A DNA stretch of 7,406 bases, taken from NCBI GenBank assembly GCA_002687665.1, contig NZAX01000085.1:1-7406 (forward strand). The letters run 5' to 3'. Below, one piece after another: positions 1 to 6,604 of this stretch. Position numbers and translations under genes: made by a program. This stretch comes from Flavobacteriaceae bacterium. Lineage in GTDB: Bacteria > Bacteroidota > Bacteroidia > Flavobacteriales > Flavobacteriaceae. Below the pieces are notes generated by a model that was not told the origin of the DNA, did not search any database, and saw only the letters and a program-made list of their open reading frames with translations. The first letter of the stretch is position 1; each line of letters opens with the position of its first letter.

Positions 1-943
1 CTGGAAAAACAACAACAACACAGTCATCACCTTTAAACATTCCTGATTGATTGAGTTGCTTTACTGCTTGCATGGCAGCCCCAGAAGTGTAGCCAACAAA
101 CAAACCTTCCTTACGAGTAACCTCCCTGGCCATGTGAGCACTATCCTCATCGGTAACCTTCACAAAAAGGTCAATGGCATCAAAATCAGTTGCAGTTGGA
201 ATAAGGTTTTTACCCAATCCCTCTATACGATAGGGATAAATTTCATCAGTGTCTAGCTCCCTGGTTTCATGGTATTTTTTTAGAACAGAGCCGTAGGCAT
301 CTACACCAATAATTTCTACGTCAGGGTTTTGTTCTTTCAAAAATTTAGCACAACCGGAAATTGTACCCCCTGTTCCGGAACAAGCGACCAAATGAGTTAT
401 TTTACCATCAGTTTGATCCCAGATCTCTGGGCCTGTAGTTTTGTAATGAGCTTCTATATTAAGTTCGTTGAAATACTGATTTATGTATACAGAACCTTTG
501 ATTTCGTTATGTAAATTTTTAGCTACTTGATAGTAGGATCTAGAATCCTCTGCTGATACATTTGCGGGACAAACATATACTTTTGCACCCATCGCATTCA
601 ACATATTAATCTTATCTTTAGATGACTTAGAACTCACGGCCAGAATACACTCATATCCTTTAATCAAGGAAACCATGGCTAGACTAAAACCAGTGTTACC
701 GGAGGTGGTCTCAATGATAGTATCACCGGGTTTAAGAATACCTTTATTTTCGGCTTCTTTGATAATGTGAAGTGCAATTCTGTCTTTGTTTGAGTGACCT
801 GGGTTAAAAGCTTCAAATTTGCTAAAAAAATTACCATCAAAACCTTTAACTACATTTTTTAAGCGAATAAGTGGTGTACTTCCGATCAAGGACAAAATGT
901 TATCCTCAACCCCCATTCCTCTGTTGATTTTATTTCTTTTCAT
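1..943 (-). CDS. Cystathionine beta-synthase / cysteine synthase family PLP enzyme (3' end beyond left edge)
   Basis: Translating the minus strand from the ATG at 943 gives 314 uninterrupted codons that run off the window, so the C-terminus is missing. The protein is a fold-type II PLP enzyme. The Schiff-base lysine is K53 in [10 protein letters not shown], the PLP-contacting loop is TSGNTG (80-85), the phosphate-binding glycine loop is SGTGGT (189-194), and the serine near the pyridine nitrogen is S287 in GYTSGAA. The stretch [16 protein letters not shown] resembles cystathionine beta-synthase more than O-acetylserine sulfhydrylase. Family members form cystathionine from serine and homocysteine, or cysteine from O-acetylserine and sulfide, in the cytoplasm. 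Whether C-terminal CBS (Bateman) domains follow cannot be seen, so the exact reaction stays open. The gene lies 28 bp after ptrB on the same strand and is probably cotranscribed. A second in-frame ATG at 916 (codon 10) matches where many family members begin. I prefer 943 because a strong Shine-Dalgarno sequence lies just upstream. Confidence 0.9.
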   Translation of the reverse strand, partial: MKRNKINRGMGVEDNILSLIGSTPLIRLKNVVKGFDGNFFSKFEAFNPGHSNKDRIALHIIKEAENKGILKPGDTIIETTSGNTGFSLAMVSLIKGYECILAVSSKSSKDKINMLNAMGAKVYVCPANVSAEDSRSYYQVAKNLHNEIKGSVYINQYFNELNIEAHYKTTGPEIWDQTDGKITHLVACSGTGGTISGCAKFLKEQNPDVEIIGVDAYGSVLKKYHETRELDTDEIYPYRIEGLGKNLIPTATDFDAIDLFVKVTDEDSAHMAREVTRKEGLFVGYTSGAAMQAVKQLNQSGMFKGDDCVVVVFP

Positions 944-945
944 TT

Positions 946-953
946 CCCTCCTT
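946..953 (-). promoter_or_regulatory. Strong Shine-Dalgarno sequence (AAGGAGGG) before the PLP enzyme gene
   Basis: On the minus strand AAGGAGGG lies directly upstream of the ATG at 943. Only two bases separate the end of the motif from the start codon (three from the GGAGG core). Pairing to the 16S 3' end would be very strong, yet the spacing is shorter than the usual 5-9 bases. The motif lies in the 28-bp gap after ptrB. It supports a start at 943, but the tight spacing leaves the ATG at 916 possible. Confidence 0.6.
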
Positions 954-971
954 GCAAAAATAATACTTTTT

Positions 972-3035
972 TTAAAGACTATTTTCTTCCAAACAAATTA
1001 TAAATGAGAATTTTCTTGCCAATTCTTTAAGCGAGTCAAAACGTCCAGAAGCCCCACTGTGTCCTGCTTTTGTGTTAGTGTATAAGAACAATTTTTTTTT
1101 GTCTGTCTTCTTGGCCCTCAGTCGGGCAACCCATTTTGTAGGCTCGAAATACTGCACTTGTGAATCATGTAAACCCGAAGTCACCAGGAGGTTAGGGTAA
1201 TCTTGTGCCTTAACCTGATCATAAGGAGAATAGGACAACATATAGTCGTAATATTTTTTTTCGTTCGGATTGCCCCACTCATCGTATTCTGAGGTGGTAA
1301 GGGGAATAGTGTCGTCCAACATTGTGGTGACCACATCCACAAAAGGAACATCGGCAATCACACCATTGTACAATTCAGGTGCCAGATTTATGATTACGCC
1401 CATTAGCAAACCACCTGCAGAGCCTCCATTAGCATATAGGTGATCGGGAGCAGTTAATTTTTGCTCGACTAAAAACTTCGAACAATCTATGAAATCAAAA
1501 AAAGTGTTTTTTTTCTTAAGCAGCTTCCCATCCTCATACCAATGTCTGCCCATGTATTCTCCTCCCCTAATGTGTGCAATGGCAAATACAAAACCTCGAT
1601 CCAATAGGCTTAAGCGATTGGAGGAAAACGATGGATCAATTGTGTGACCATAAGATCCATAGGCATATTGCAAAACGGGCGTTGATTCAGATAACTTGGT
1701 ATCCTTATGATAAACAACAGAAATAGGGATTTTAGCGCCATCTCTGGCATTGGCCCACAATCTTTGGGAACGGTAATGACTCGGGTCAAAATCTCTATCC
1801 AATATTTCTTGGGTTTTTAAGATGATTTTCTCTTGGGAAAGCATATCGTATTCGATTACCGAAGTGGGAGTGGTTAGAGAGTCAAAAACATACCTCAGTT
1901 GGTTCGACTCAAACTCGGGGTTGTAATAAAAATAAAGCGAGTAGGATTCCTCCTCCATAGTGAGGTGATAGTCTTCCGATTGATCCCAACGCATAATCCG
2001 CAATCTCGAAAGACCATTTTCTCTCTCGTTTACCACCCAATACTGATCAAATAATTCAAAGTCTTCAATTAAAACTTCCTTACGGTACTGCAGTAATGGC
2101 TCCCAAAACTCAGTACTTGTATGGTCGACAGAAGTTCTCATGATCTGAAAGTTAGTAGCCTGGTTTAAGTTGGTATGAAGGTAAAAATGATCCCCAAAAT
2201 GTGCAACGTCATACTCTAATCCAATGGTTCGGGGCTGAATGATCTTAAAATCCGCCTCTGGCTCATCGGATTTTATAAAACGATACTCGCTGGTGGTAGT
2301 ACTTTGAGAGGATATAAAAATATATTTTCTTGATTTTGAAGAGGTAATATAGACCGAAAAGGTTTCGTCAACTTCCTCATAGACGAGTTGATCTGCTTGT
2401 TCAGGAGAATTAATTTGATGTTTGTAAACCGCCTCAGAGCGCAGAGTTTGTAGATTTTTTTTGTTGTAGAAAAGTGTTGCGTTATCAGCAGCCCAAACAC
2501 TGACACCAGAGGTGTTTTCAATATTGGTATTTATTAGTTGACCACTATTGAGGTCTTTTATCTTAATAGTGTATTGCCTTCGGGAAACGGTGTCAACACC
2601 AAAAGCAACTTTGGTGTTGTCAGGACTTACTGAAATTCCTACCAGTCGAAAATAGTCCAAACCTTGTGCCATTTTATTGCAGTCGAACAGTACCTCCTCT
2701 GCCGAAGTGAGTAGTCCTTTTTTTCGACTGTAGATGGGGTAATCTTTACCTTCATCGTATCGAGTGATGTACCAGTACCCATTATAAAAATATGGAACTG
2801 AGCTGTCATCCTCTTTAATACGCGAACGCATTTCATTATAAAGCTCCTCCTGCAATGGTTGGGTATGGGCAGTCATTTTTTGGTAATAATCATTTTCCCG
2901 ATCTATGTAATCTAAAACCTCGGGGCTCTCCCTTTCGTTAAGCCAATAATAGGGATCAATTCGAATGTGATCGTGAATCTTATGTTCATAAGGAGCTACA
3001 TCAGCCACTGGTGGGGTTATGTTTGAGTTGGGCAT
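972..3035 (-). CDS. ptrB: Oligopeptidase B (protease II), S9A serine peptidase
   Basis: This 687-residue protein has the same length class as E. coli protease II (about 686). Oligopeptidase B cleaves short peptides after Arg or Lys in the cytoplasm; no signal peptide is visible here. The N-terminal part ([11 protein letters not shown] near 25-35, then about 70-410) is the beta-propeller gate of the prolyl oligopeptidase family. The C-terminal alpha/beta-hydrolase carries the whole triad: Ser539 in GGSAGG, Asp624 in GLHDSQVQY and His659 in AGHSG. Other family blocks are [28 protein letters not shown] and [12 protein letters not shown]. By alignment from memory, Glu583 matches the S1 residue Glu576 of the enterobacterial enzyme and Asp585 replaces Glu578. 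Asp467 matches Asp460, while Ser469 stands where Asp462 is. The ATG at 3035 gives the family N-terminus and has no Shine-Dalgarno sequence. The gene ends in TAA 28 bp before the PLP enzyme gene. Confidence 0.95.
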   Translation of the reverse strand: MPNSNITPPVADVAPYEHKIHDHIRIDPYYWLNERESPEVLDYIDRENDYYQKMTAHTQPLQEELYNEMRSRIKEDDSSVPYFYNGYWYITRYDEGKDYPIYSRKKGLLTSAEEVLFDCNKMAQGLDYFRLVGISVSPDNTKVAFGVDTVSRRQYTIKIKDLNSGQLINTNIENTSGVSVWAADNATLFYNKKNLQTLRSEAVYKHQINSPEQADQLVYEEVDETFSVYITSSKSRKYIFISSQSTTTSEYRFIKSDEPEADFKIIQPRTIGLEYDVAHFGDHFYLHTNLNQATNFQIMRTSVDHTSTEFWEPLLQYRKEVLIEDFELFDQYWVVNERENGLSRLRIMRWDQSEDYHLTMEEESYSLYFYYNPEFESNQLRYVFDSLTTPTSVIEYDMLSQEKIILKTQEILDRDFDPSHYRSQRLWANARDGAKIPISVVYHKDTKLSESTPVLQYAYGSYGHTIDPSFSSNRLSLLDRGFVFAIAHIRGGEYMGRHWYEDGKLLKKKNTFFDFIDCSKFLVEQKLTAPDHLYANGGSAGGLLMGVIINLAPELYNGVIADVPFVDVVTTMLDDTIPLTTSEYDEWGNPNEKKYYDYMLSYSPYDQVKAQDYPNLLVTSGLHDSQVQYFEPTKWVARLRAKKTDKKKLFLYTNTKAGHSGASGRFDSLKELARKFSFIICLEENSL

Positions 3036-3064
3036 GCTTTTATGGTTAGAATTGCATCAGGGAA

Positions 3065-3072
3065 CAAAAGTA
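3065..3072 (-). promoter_or_regulatory. Candidate -7 box for ptrB
   Basis: The minus strand reads TACTTTTG, an exact match to the Bacteroidota -7 consensus TAnnTTTG, 29 bp before the ptrB ATG. That would give a short leader of roughly 20 bases. No good TTG lies at the expected -33 distance, only a T-rich stretch, so the call is tentative. Confidence 0.35.
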
Positions 3073-3168
3073 ATTGACTATAGCAATGGAAAAAAATCTG
3101 AAGGTAAAGTTTTTGAAATACATAAGAAGTAGATTGATTTATTCTCTAACTTAATTCTAAATTTTATT

Positions 3169-3196
3169 TTGAGTTCGGAATTTAAAATTAATTTTG
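3169..3196 (+). promoter_or_regulatory. Candidate Bacteroidota promoter for prfB
   Basis: TTG at 3169-3171 and TAATTTTG at 3189-3196 (an exact TAnnTTTG match) are separated by 17 bases, within the spacing range described for flavobacterial sigma-A promoters. The -7 box lies 26 bp before the prfB ATG, leaving a leader of about 20 bases. This would drive prfB and the HAD gene behind it. Confidence 0.5.
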
Positions 3197-3222
3197 TCAA
3201 TATTTATCTTACAAAATTCAAA

Positions 3223-4312
3223 ATGATTTCTTCTGAAAAGGAAAAAGAACTTAGTGATCGCCTGGGTGCGTTAAGGGGGTACCTTTGACATAGATGCCAA
3301 AAAAATAGAAATCACCAATCTAGAGGAGAAAACACTGGTACCGAACTTTTGGGATGATGCACAGCAAGCTGAAAAGCTGATGCGTCAAATAAGAAACTTA
3401 AAAAAATGGGTGGAAGCTTTTGAAAACATCTGTCAAAAACAAGAGGATCTTACAGTTTTGTTGGAATTCCAAAGGGCAGGTGAAATCACTGTCGCTGAAG
3501 TAGAGGATCATTACAACCAAACCCTGATTCAACTCGAGGAGATTGAATTTCTAAACATGTTATCTAACGAGGGAGATGACCTTAGTGCTGTCCTACAGAT
3601 TACTGCAGGTGCAGGAGGAACAGAAAGTTGTGATTGGGCTGAAATGCTAATGCGTATGTATTTGATGTGGGCTGAGAAAAACAAAATCAAAGTCAGAGAA
3701 CTGAATAATCAATCAGGAGATGTAGCAGGAATAAAAACAGTAACCCTTGAATTAAATGGAGAATACGCATTTGGCTGGCTTAAAGGAGAAAACGGAGTGC
3801 ACCGACTAGTTAGAATCTCACCTTTTGACAGCAATGCAAAAAGGCATACCTCTTTTGCTTCGGTATATGTATACCCATTAGTGGATGACAGTATCGAAAT
3901 TGTTGTCAACCCCTCTGAGTATAATTGGGAAACAATGCGTGCCAGTGGTGCTGGTGGCCAAAATGTTAACAAAGTTGAGACTGCAGTGCGTTTGAGACAT
4001 CATCCCACTGGCATCATCATTGAAAATTCTGAAACTCGTTCACAATTGGAAAACAAAAATAAAGCGATGCAATTGTTAAAATCTCAGCTTTATGAAATCG
4101 AATTGCAAAAAAAACTATCAGCCCGAAATGAGATAGAAGCCTCAAAAAAGAAAATCGAATGGGGGTCCCAAATCAGAAACTATGTCATGCACCCCTACAA
4201 GTTGGTAAAAGATGTCAGAACCCAAACCGAAACCAATGATGTGGATATGGTAATGAACGGGGGTATCGATGTTTTTCTAAAAAGCTATCTGATGCTAATG
4301 GGACAAAAATAG
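3223..4312 (+). CDS. prfB: Peptide chain release factor 2, expressed by +1 programmed frameshift
   Basis: The gene starts at ATG 3223 and reads 21 codons ending in LRGYL. It then meets TGA at 3286-3288. Skipping T3286 continues in the +1 frame with Asp-Ile-Asp-Ala-Lys, giving LRGYLD as in E. coli RF2. The full product is 362 residues (E. coli 365) and corresponds to joining 3223-3285 with 3287-4312. Reading only from the later ATG at 3380 would delete about 52 residues of the helical N-terminal domain. RF2 recognises UAA and UGA in the ribosomal A site and triggers release of the finished peptide. The anticodon-like SPF tripeptide is at about residues 199-201 and the catalytic GGQ at about 244-246; its Gln is the usual PrmC methylation target. 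The residue four before GGQ is Ala, as in most bacteria, not the Thr of E. coli K-12. The gene ends in TAG, 15 bp before the HAD gene. Confidence 0.97.
3274..3289 (+). promoter_or_regulatory. RF2 programmed +1 frameshift site (AGGGGG TAC CTT TGA C)
   Basis: The site has an internal Shine-Dalgarno-like AGGGGG (3274-3279), a three-base TAC spacer, the slippery CTT codon (3283-3285) and an in-frame TGA followed by C, the weakest stop context. It differs from the E. coli site only in TAC for TAT. In the known mechanism, slow UGA decoding when RF2 is scarce lets the CUU-decoding tRNA slip to UUU. This forms a negative feedback loop on RF2 level. Confidence 0.96.
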
Positions 4313-4327
4313 GGTTAAGAAATAATT

Positions 4328-4945
4328 ATGGGCAAAATAAAAAATATCATATTCGATTTGGGAGGTGTACTCATCGATTGGAATCCAGAATATGTCTATT
4401 TAGAGGTTTTTCAAGGAGATCGTAAAAAAATGCAATGGTTTTTTGATAAAATCTGCACTATGGACTGGAATGAAAATCAAGATGCAGGCTATCCATTGCA
4501 ACAGGCCACTGAGGATCGGGTAAAAATGTTTCCCCAATACGAACAATGGATCAGAATGTACTATGGGCGTTGGGAAGAGATGCTAGGAGACCCCATTACT
4601 GAAACAGTTAAGATTCTCAATCAACTGCTAAAGAAACCCAATTTGAGAATAGTTGCTCTGACCAACTGGAGCGCAGAGACCTTTCCGGTTGCTTTAGATC
4701 GGTTTGAATTCCTACACCGTTTTGAGGGTATTGTTGTTTCTGGTATCGAAAAGACCCGAAAACCTTTTCCAGATATTTACCAATTAACCTTGGATCGTTT
4801 TGATTTTAAGGCTGAGGAAAGCCTGTTTATAGACGATAATCTGAGAAACGTATTAGCGGCGAAAGATATTGGTATCCATACCATTCATTTTAAAAATCCA
4901 ATAGACTTGAGGTTGAACCTTGAGGCTAATGCGATTAAACTTTAA
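4328..4945 (+). CDS. HAD superfamily hydrolase, subfamily IA (YihX-like)
   Basis: This 205-residue protein has all four HAD motifs. Motif I is IIFDLGGVL with nucleophile Asp10, motif II is Thr112 in ALTNWS, motif III is Lys145 in KTRKPFPD, and motif IV is Asp169-Asp170 in FIDDN. The region at about 15-95 would form the helical C1-type cap. The position two after the nucleophile is Gly instead of the Asp of DxD phosphatases, as in E. coli YihX (glucose-1-phosphate phosphatase, DLGN). A small sugar or nucleotide phosphate is therefore a plausible substrate, but the sequence does not identify it; a dehalogenase-type reaction is less likely. The protein is cytoplasmic, with no signal or membrane segment. 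It starts 15 bp after prfB and is probably cotranscribed. Its TAA overlaps the dnaB stop codon on the other strand. Confidence 0.88.
   Translation: MGKIKNIIFDLGGVLIDWNPEYVYLEVFQGDRKKMQWFFDKICTMDWNENQDAGYPLQQATEDRVKMFPQYEQWIRMYYGRWEEMLGDPITETVKILNQLLKKPNLRIVALTNWSAETFPVALDRFEFLHRFEGIVVSGIEKTRKPFPDIYQLTLDRFDFKAEESLFIDDNLRNVLAAKDIGIHTIHFKNPIDLRLNLEANAIKL
4942..4945. other. TTAA shared by two convergent stop codons
   Basis: The palindrome TTAA supplies the TAA stop of the HAD gene (4943-4945, plus) and the TAA stop of dnaB (4942-4944, minus). The two coding regions overlap tail to tail by four bases. No room is left for an intergenic terminator, so each transcript must end inside the opposing gene or through a factor such as Rho. 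Confidence 0.9.
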
Positions 4946-6474
4946 AATGGCATATCATCCTTAGCATTTGAAGGGAGATCAAAAGCATCATCTGGTCCTG
5001 GTAAATTTCCTTTGGACTCATTAGAGGGATCATTATCGTTCATTTTGGATTGGAACTCATAAGGGGAGTCATTGGATTGTAAATCTTCAAATTTACCCAA
5101 GTTCCCTATAAATTTCATACGAATGTTGTCGAGCCCTCCGTTTCGGTGTTTGGCAAGGATTAACTCTGCTTGACCAATAGATGAAGAATGTTCTTCATCA
5201 TCCCACTCCTCAATACCATAATACTCTGGTCTATAAATAAATGAAACGATATCCGCATCTTGCTCAATGGCACCGGATTCCCTGAGGTCAGAAAGTTGAG
5301 GTCGTTTGGTTCCGCCTCTGGTCTCTACAGCTCTCGAAAGTTGAGAAAGGGCAATTACAGGAATGTTCAATTCCTTGGCCAATGATTTTAGGTTTCTCGA
5401 AATTGAAGAAATCTCTTGTTCACGATTACCTGCTTTACTACTAGCTCCTGCAGTCATCAATTGCAAGTAATCAACAATAATGAGTTTAATATCGTGTTGT
5501 GAGGCGAGTCGCCTGGCTTTTGCACGGAGGTCAAAAATAGACAGAGCAGGGGTGTCATCAATAAATAATGGTGCTTTTTCCAGATCCCCAACCTTTACGT
5601 TAAGCTGTTTCCACTCGTGATCTGCTAATTTTCCAGTTCTGAGTTTTTCTGAGGAAAGGCCAGTTTCAGCGGAAATCAGTCGCGTAATTAACTGTACTGA
5701 AGACATTTCAAGAGAGAAAAAAGCAACTGGAGTTTGCTCTGTTACAGCCATATTTCTGGCCATAGAGAGGGTAAGCGCTGTTTTACCCATACCTGGACGG
5801 GCAGCTATAATAATCAAATCACTTGGCTGCCATCCTGAGGTGAGAAGGTCCAGTTTTTCAAAACCTGAAGCCACTCCACTTAAACCATCCTTATTCGCAA
5901 TTTCCTCAATTTTTTTCTTGGCTAGCATTACCAGATTTTGTGCGGTGTAAGAAGATTTTTTGATGTTGCCCTGGGCCACATCATACAACTTAGACTCCGC
6001 CTCGTCTAACAAATCAAAGACATCGACAGATTCCTTATATGAAGATTCTATTATTTCATTTGAAATACGTATCAAACTTCTTTGAATGTATTTCTGTAAA
6101 ATAATTCTAGCGTGAAATTCTATGTGAGCAGATGAAGCAACTTTTTGTGTAAGATTTACCAAGTAATAATCTCCTCCAATACTTTCCAATTTTCCATTTT
6201 TTCTCAAATCAGCAGAAACTGTCAATAAGTCAATTGGTTGGGAGTTTTGAAACAATCTAAAAATCGATTCGAAAATATTTTTATGCGATGATTTGTAAAA
6301 AGCTTCGGGTTCAAGAAGATCGATAACCTCGTCCACACCTTTTTTATCAATTAGCATAGCCCCCAAAACAGCCTCCTCTAATTCGATAGCCTGAGGTGGT
6401 AATTTTCCCTGCTTAAGGTTAATTACTGTTCCTGAAGATGGTTTGCTTGATTGACCAGGATTAATTTTCTCCAT
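4942..6474 (-). CDS. dnaB: Replicative DNA helicase DnaB
   Basis: DnaB is the hexameric helicase that unwinds DNA ahead of the replication fork and recruits primase. This one has 510 residues, slightly longer than E. coli DnaB (471). The N-terminal helical domain spans about 25-130, with the family opening LPPQAIELEEAVLGAML. A linker follows (about 150-195), then the RecA-like motor with Walker A ARPGMGKT (225-232), Glu256 in FFSLEMSS, Walker B IIVDYLQLM (Asp335), Gln378 in ALSQLSR, the block QLSDLRESGAIEQDAD, and the arginine-finger candidate Arg444 in AKHRNGG. No intein is present. After about residue 465 comes a low-complexity tail rich in Asp, Asn, Ser and Pro that ends in Asp-Asp-Met-Pro-Phe, like the C-terminal tip of SSB. 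The ATG at 6474 is preceded by an A/T-rich leader without a Shine-Dalgarno sequence. It shares four bases with the end of the convergent HAD gene. Confidence 0.97.
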   Translation of the reverse strand: MEKINPGQSSKPSSGTVINLKQGKLPPQAIELEEAVLGAMLIDKKGVDEVIDLLEPEAFYKSSHKNIFESIFRLFQNSQPIDLLTVSADLRKNGKLESIGGDYYLVNLTQKVASSAHIEFHARIILQKYIQRSLIRISNEIIESSYKESVDVFDLLDEAESKLYDVAQGNIKKSSYTAQNLVMLAKKKIEEIANKDGLSGVASGFEKLDLLTSGWQPSDLIIIAARPGMGKTALTLSMARNMAVTEQTPVAFFSLEMSSVQLITRLISAETGLSSEKLRTGKLADHEWKQLNVKVGDLEKAPLFIDDTPALSIFDLRAKARRLASQHDIKLIIVDYLQLMTAGASSKAGNREQEISSISRNLKSLAKELNIPVIALSQLSRAVETRGGTKRPQLSDLRESGAIEQDADIVSFIYRPEYYGIEEWDDEEHSSSIGQAELILAKHRNGGLDNIRMKFIGNLGKFEDLQSNDSPYEFQSKMNDNDPSNESKGNLPGPDDAFDLPSNAKDDMPF

Positions 6475-6521
6475 GTCTGCTAATGTAAATGGTTTACTTG
6501 GTTTGCTATTTAAAATATTTT

Positions 6522-6549
6522 CAAATTTTATCCTACAGAGTTAAACAAA
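6522..6549 (-). promoter_or_regulatory. Candidate promoter for dnaB
   Basis: The minus strand has TTTG (6549-6546), then 15 bases, then TAAAATTTG (6530-6522). This resembles the Bacteroidota TTG / TAnnTTTG pattern with one extra base inside the -7 box. It lies about 47 bp before the dnaB ATG and just downstream of the two DnaA-box-like sites. It is an imperfect match and therefore tentative. Confidence 0.3.
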
Positions 6550-6583
6550 TTGGTTGTTGATAAAAAGTTAAACTTGTTGATAA
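6540..6583. repeat. Duplicated module GTTAAAC ... TTGTTGATAA upstream of dnaB
   Basis: GTTAAAC occurs at 6540-6546 and 6567-6573. TTGTTGATAA occurs at 6554-6563 and 6574-6583, exactly 20 bp apart. The first unit has seven extra bases between the two halves; in the second they abut. On the minus strand the second element reads TTATCAACA(A), one base from the DnaA box TTATCCACA. The two copies lie in the same orientation about two helical turns apart, just upstream of the candidate dnaB promoter. Confidence 0.6.
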
Positions 6584-6604
6584 GAATAAAACATTGAGTG
6601 ATGT

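Larger units (their letters stand above)
3036..3222. other. Divergent intergenic region between ptrB and prfB
   Basis: This AT-rich 187-bp spacer lies between the outward-facing starts of ptrB and prfB and must hold promoters for both. I see no convincing ORF, RNA structure or terminator in it. Candidate promoter elements are listed separately. The prfB start has no Shine-Dalgarno sequence and is preceded by an A-rich leader, as is typical of Bacteroidota. Confidence 0.7.
6475..6604. other. Intergenic control region between accA and dnaB
   Basis: This 130-bp AT-rich gap separates the accA stop from the dnaB start on the same strand. It is long for an operon joint, which suggests that dnaB has its own promoter. 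It contains the repeated module and candidate promoter listed separately. I do not see a GC-rich hairpin with a T tract, so no intrinsic terminator for accA is called. Confidence 0.7.

Noticed and set aside
47..1007. Three small plus-strand ORFs (47-256, 329-514, 819-1007)
   Set aside because: They lie antisense to the PLP enzyme gene and the end of ptrB, have no recognisable features and are frame shadows.
1092..1515. Homopolymer runs in ptrB (A9 on the coding strand at 1092-1100 and A8 near 1508-1515) as possible slippage or phase-variation sites
   Set aside because: Both encode Lys-rich positions, one of them the conserved KKKNTF block, the frame is intact, and such runs are expected in AT-rich genomes.
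2273..2836. Small minus-strand ORFs inside ptrB
   Set aside because: They are out-of-frame readings of a gene with strong protein-level support.
3160..3189. Inverted repeat AATTTTA ... TAAAATT upstream of prfB
   Set aside because: It is short and made only of A and T in an AT-rich spacer, so chance is a sufficient explanation; it also overlaps the candidate promoter.
3223..3288. Possible disrupted prfB (in-frame TGA at codon 22) or sequencing error
   Set aside because: The bases around the TGA match the known RF2 frameshift element exactly in its key parts, and the +1 frame continues directly into conserved RF2 sequence. This is programmed recoding, not a pseudogene.
3709..3972. Antisense ORF in prfB, and a similar one in accA at 6675-6920
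   Set aside because: Both lie opposite highly conserved coding sequence, with no start signal or recognisable product.
3380..4312. prfB starting at the ATG at 3380
   Set aside because: This would remove about 52 N-terminal residues that match RF2 (including LRGYLD) and ignore the frameshift site; the ATG is an internal Met.
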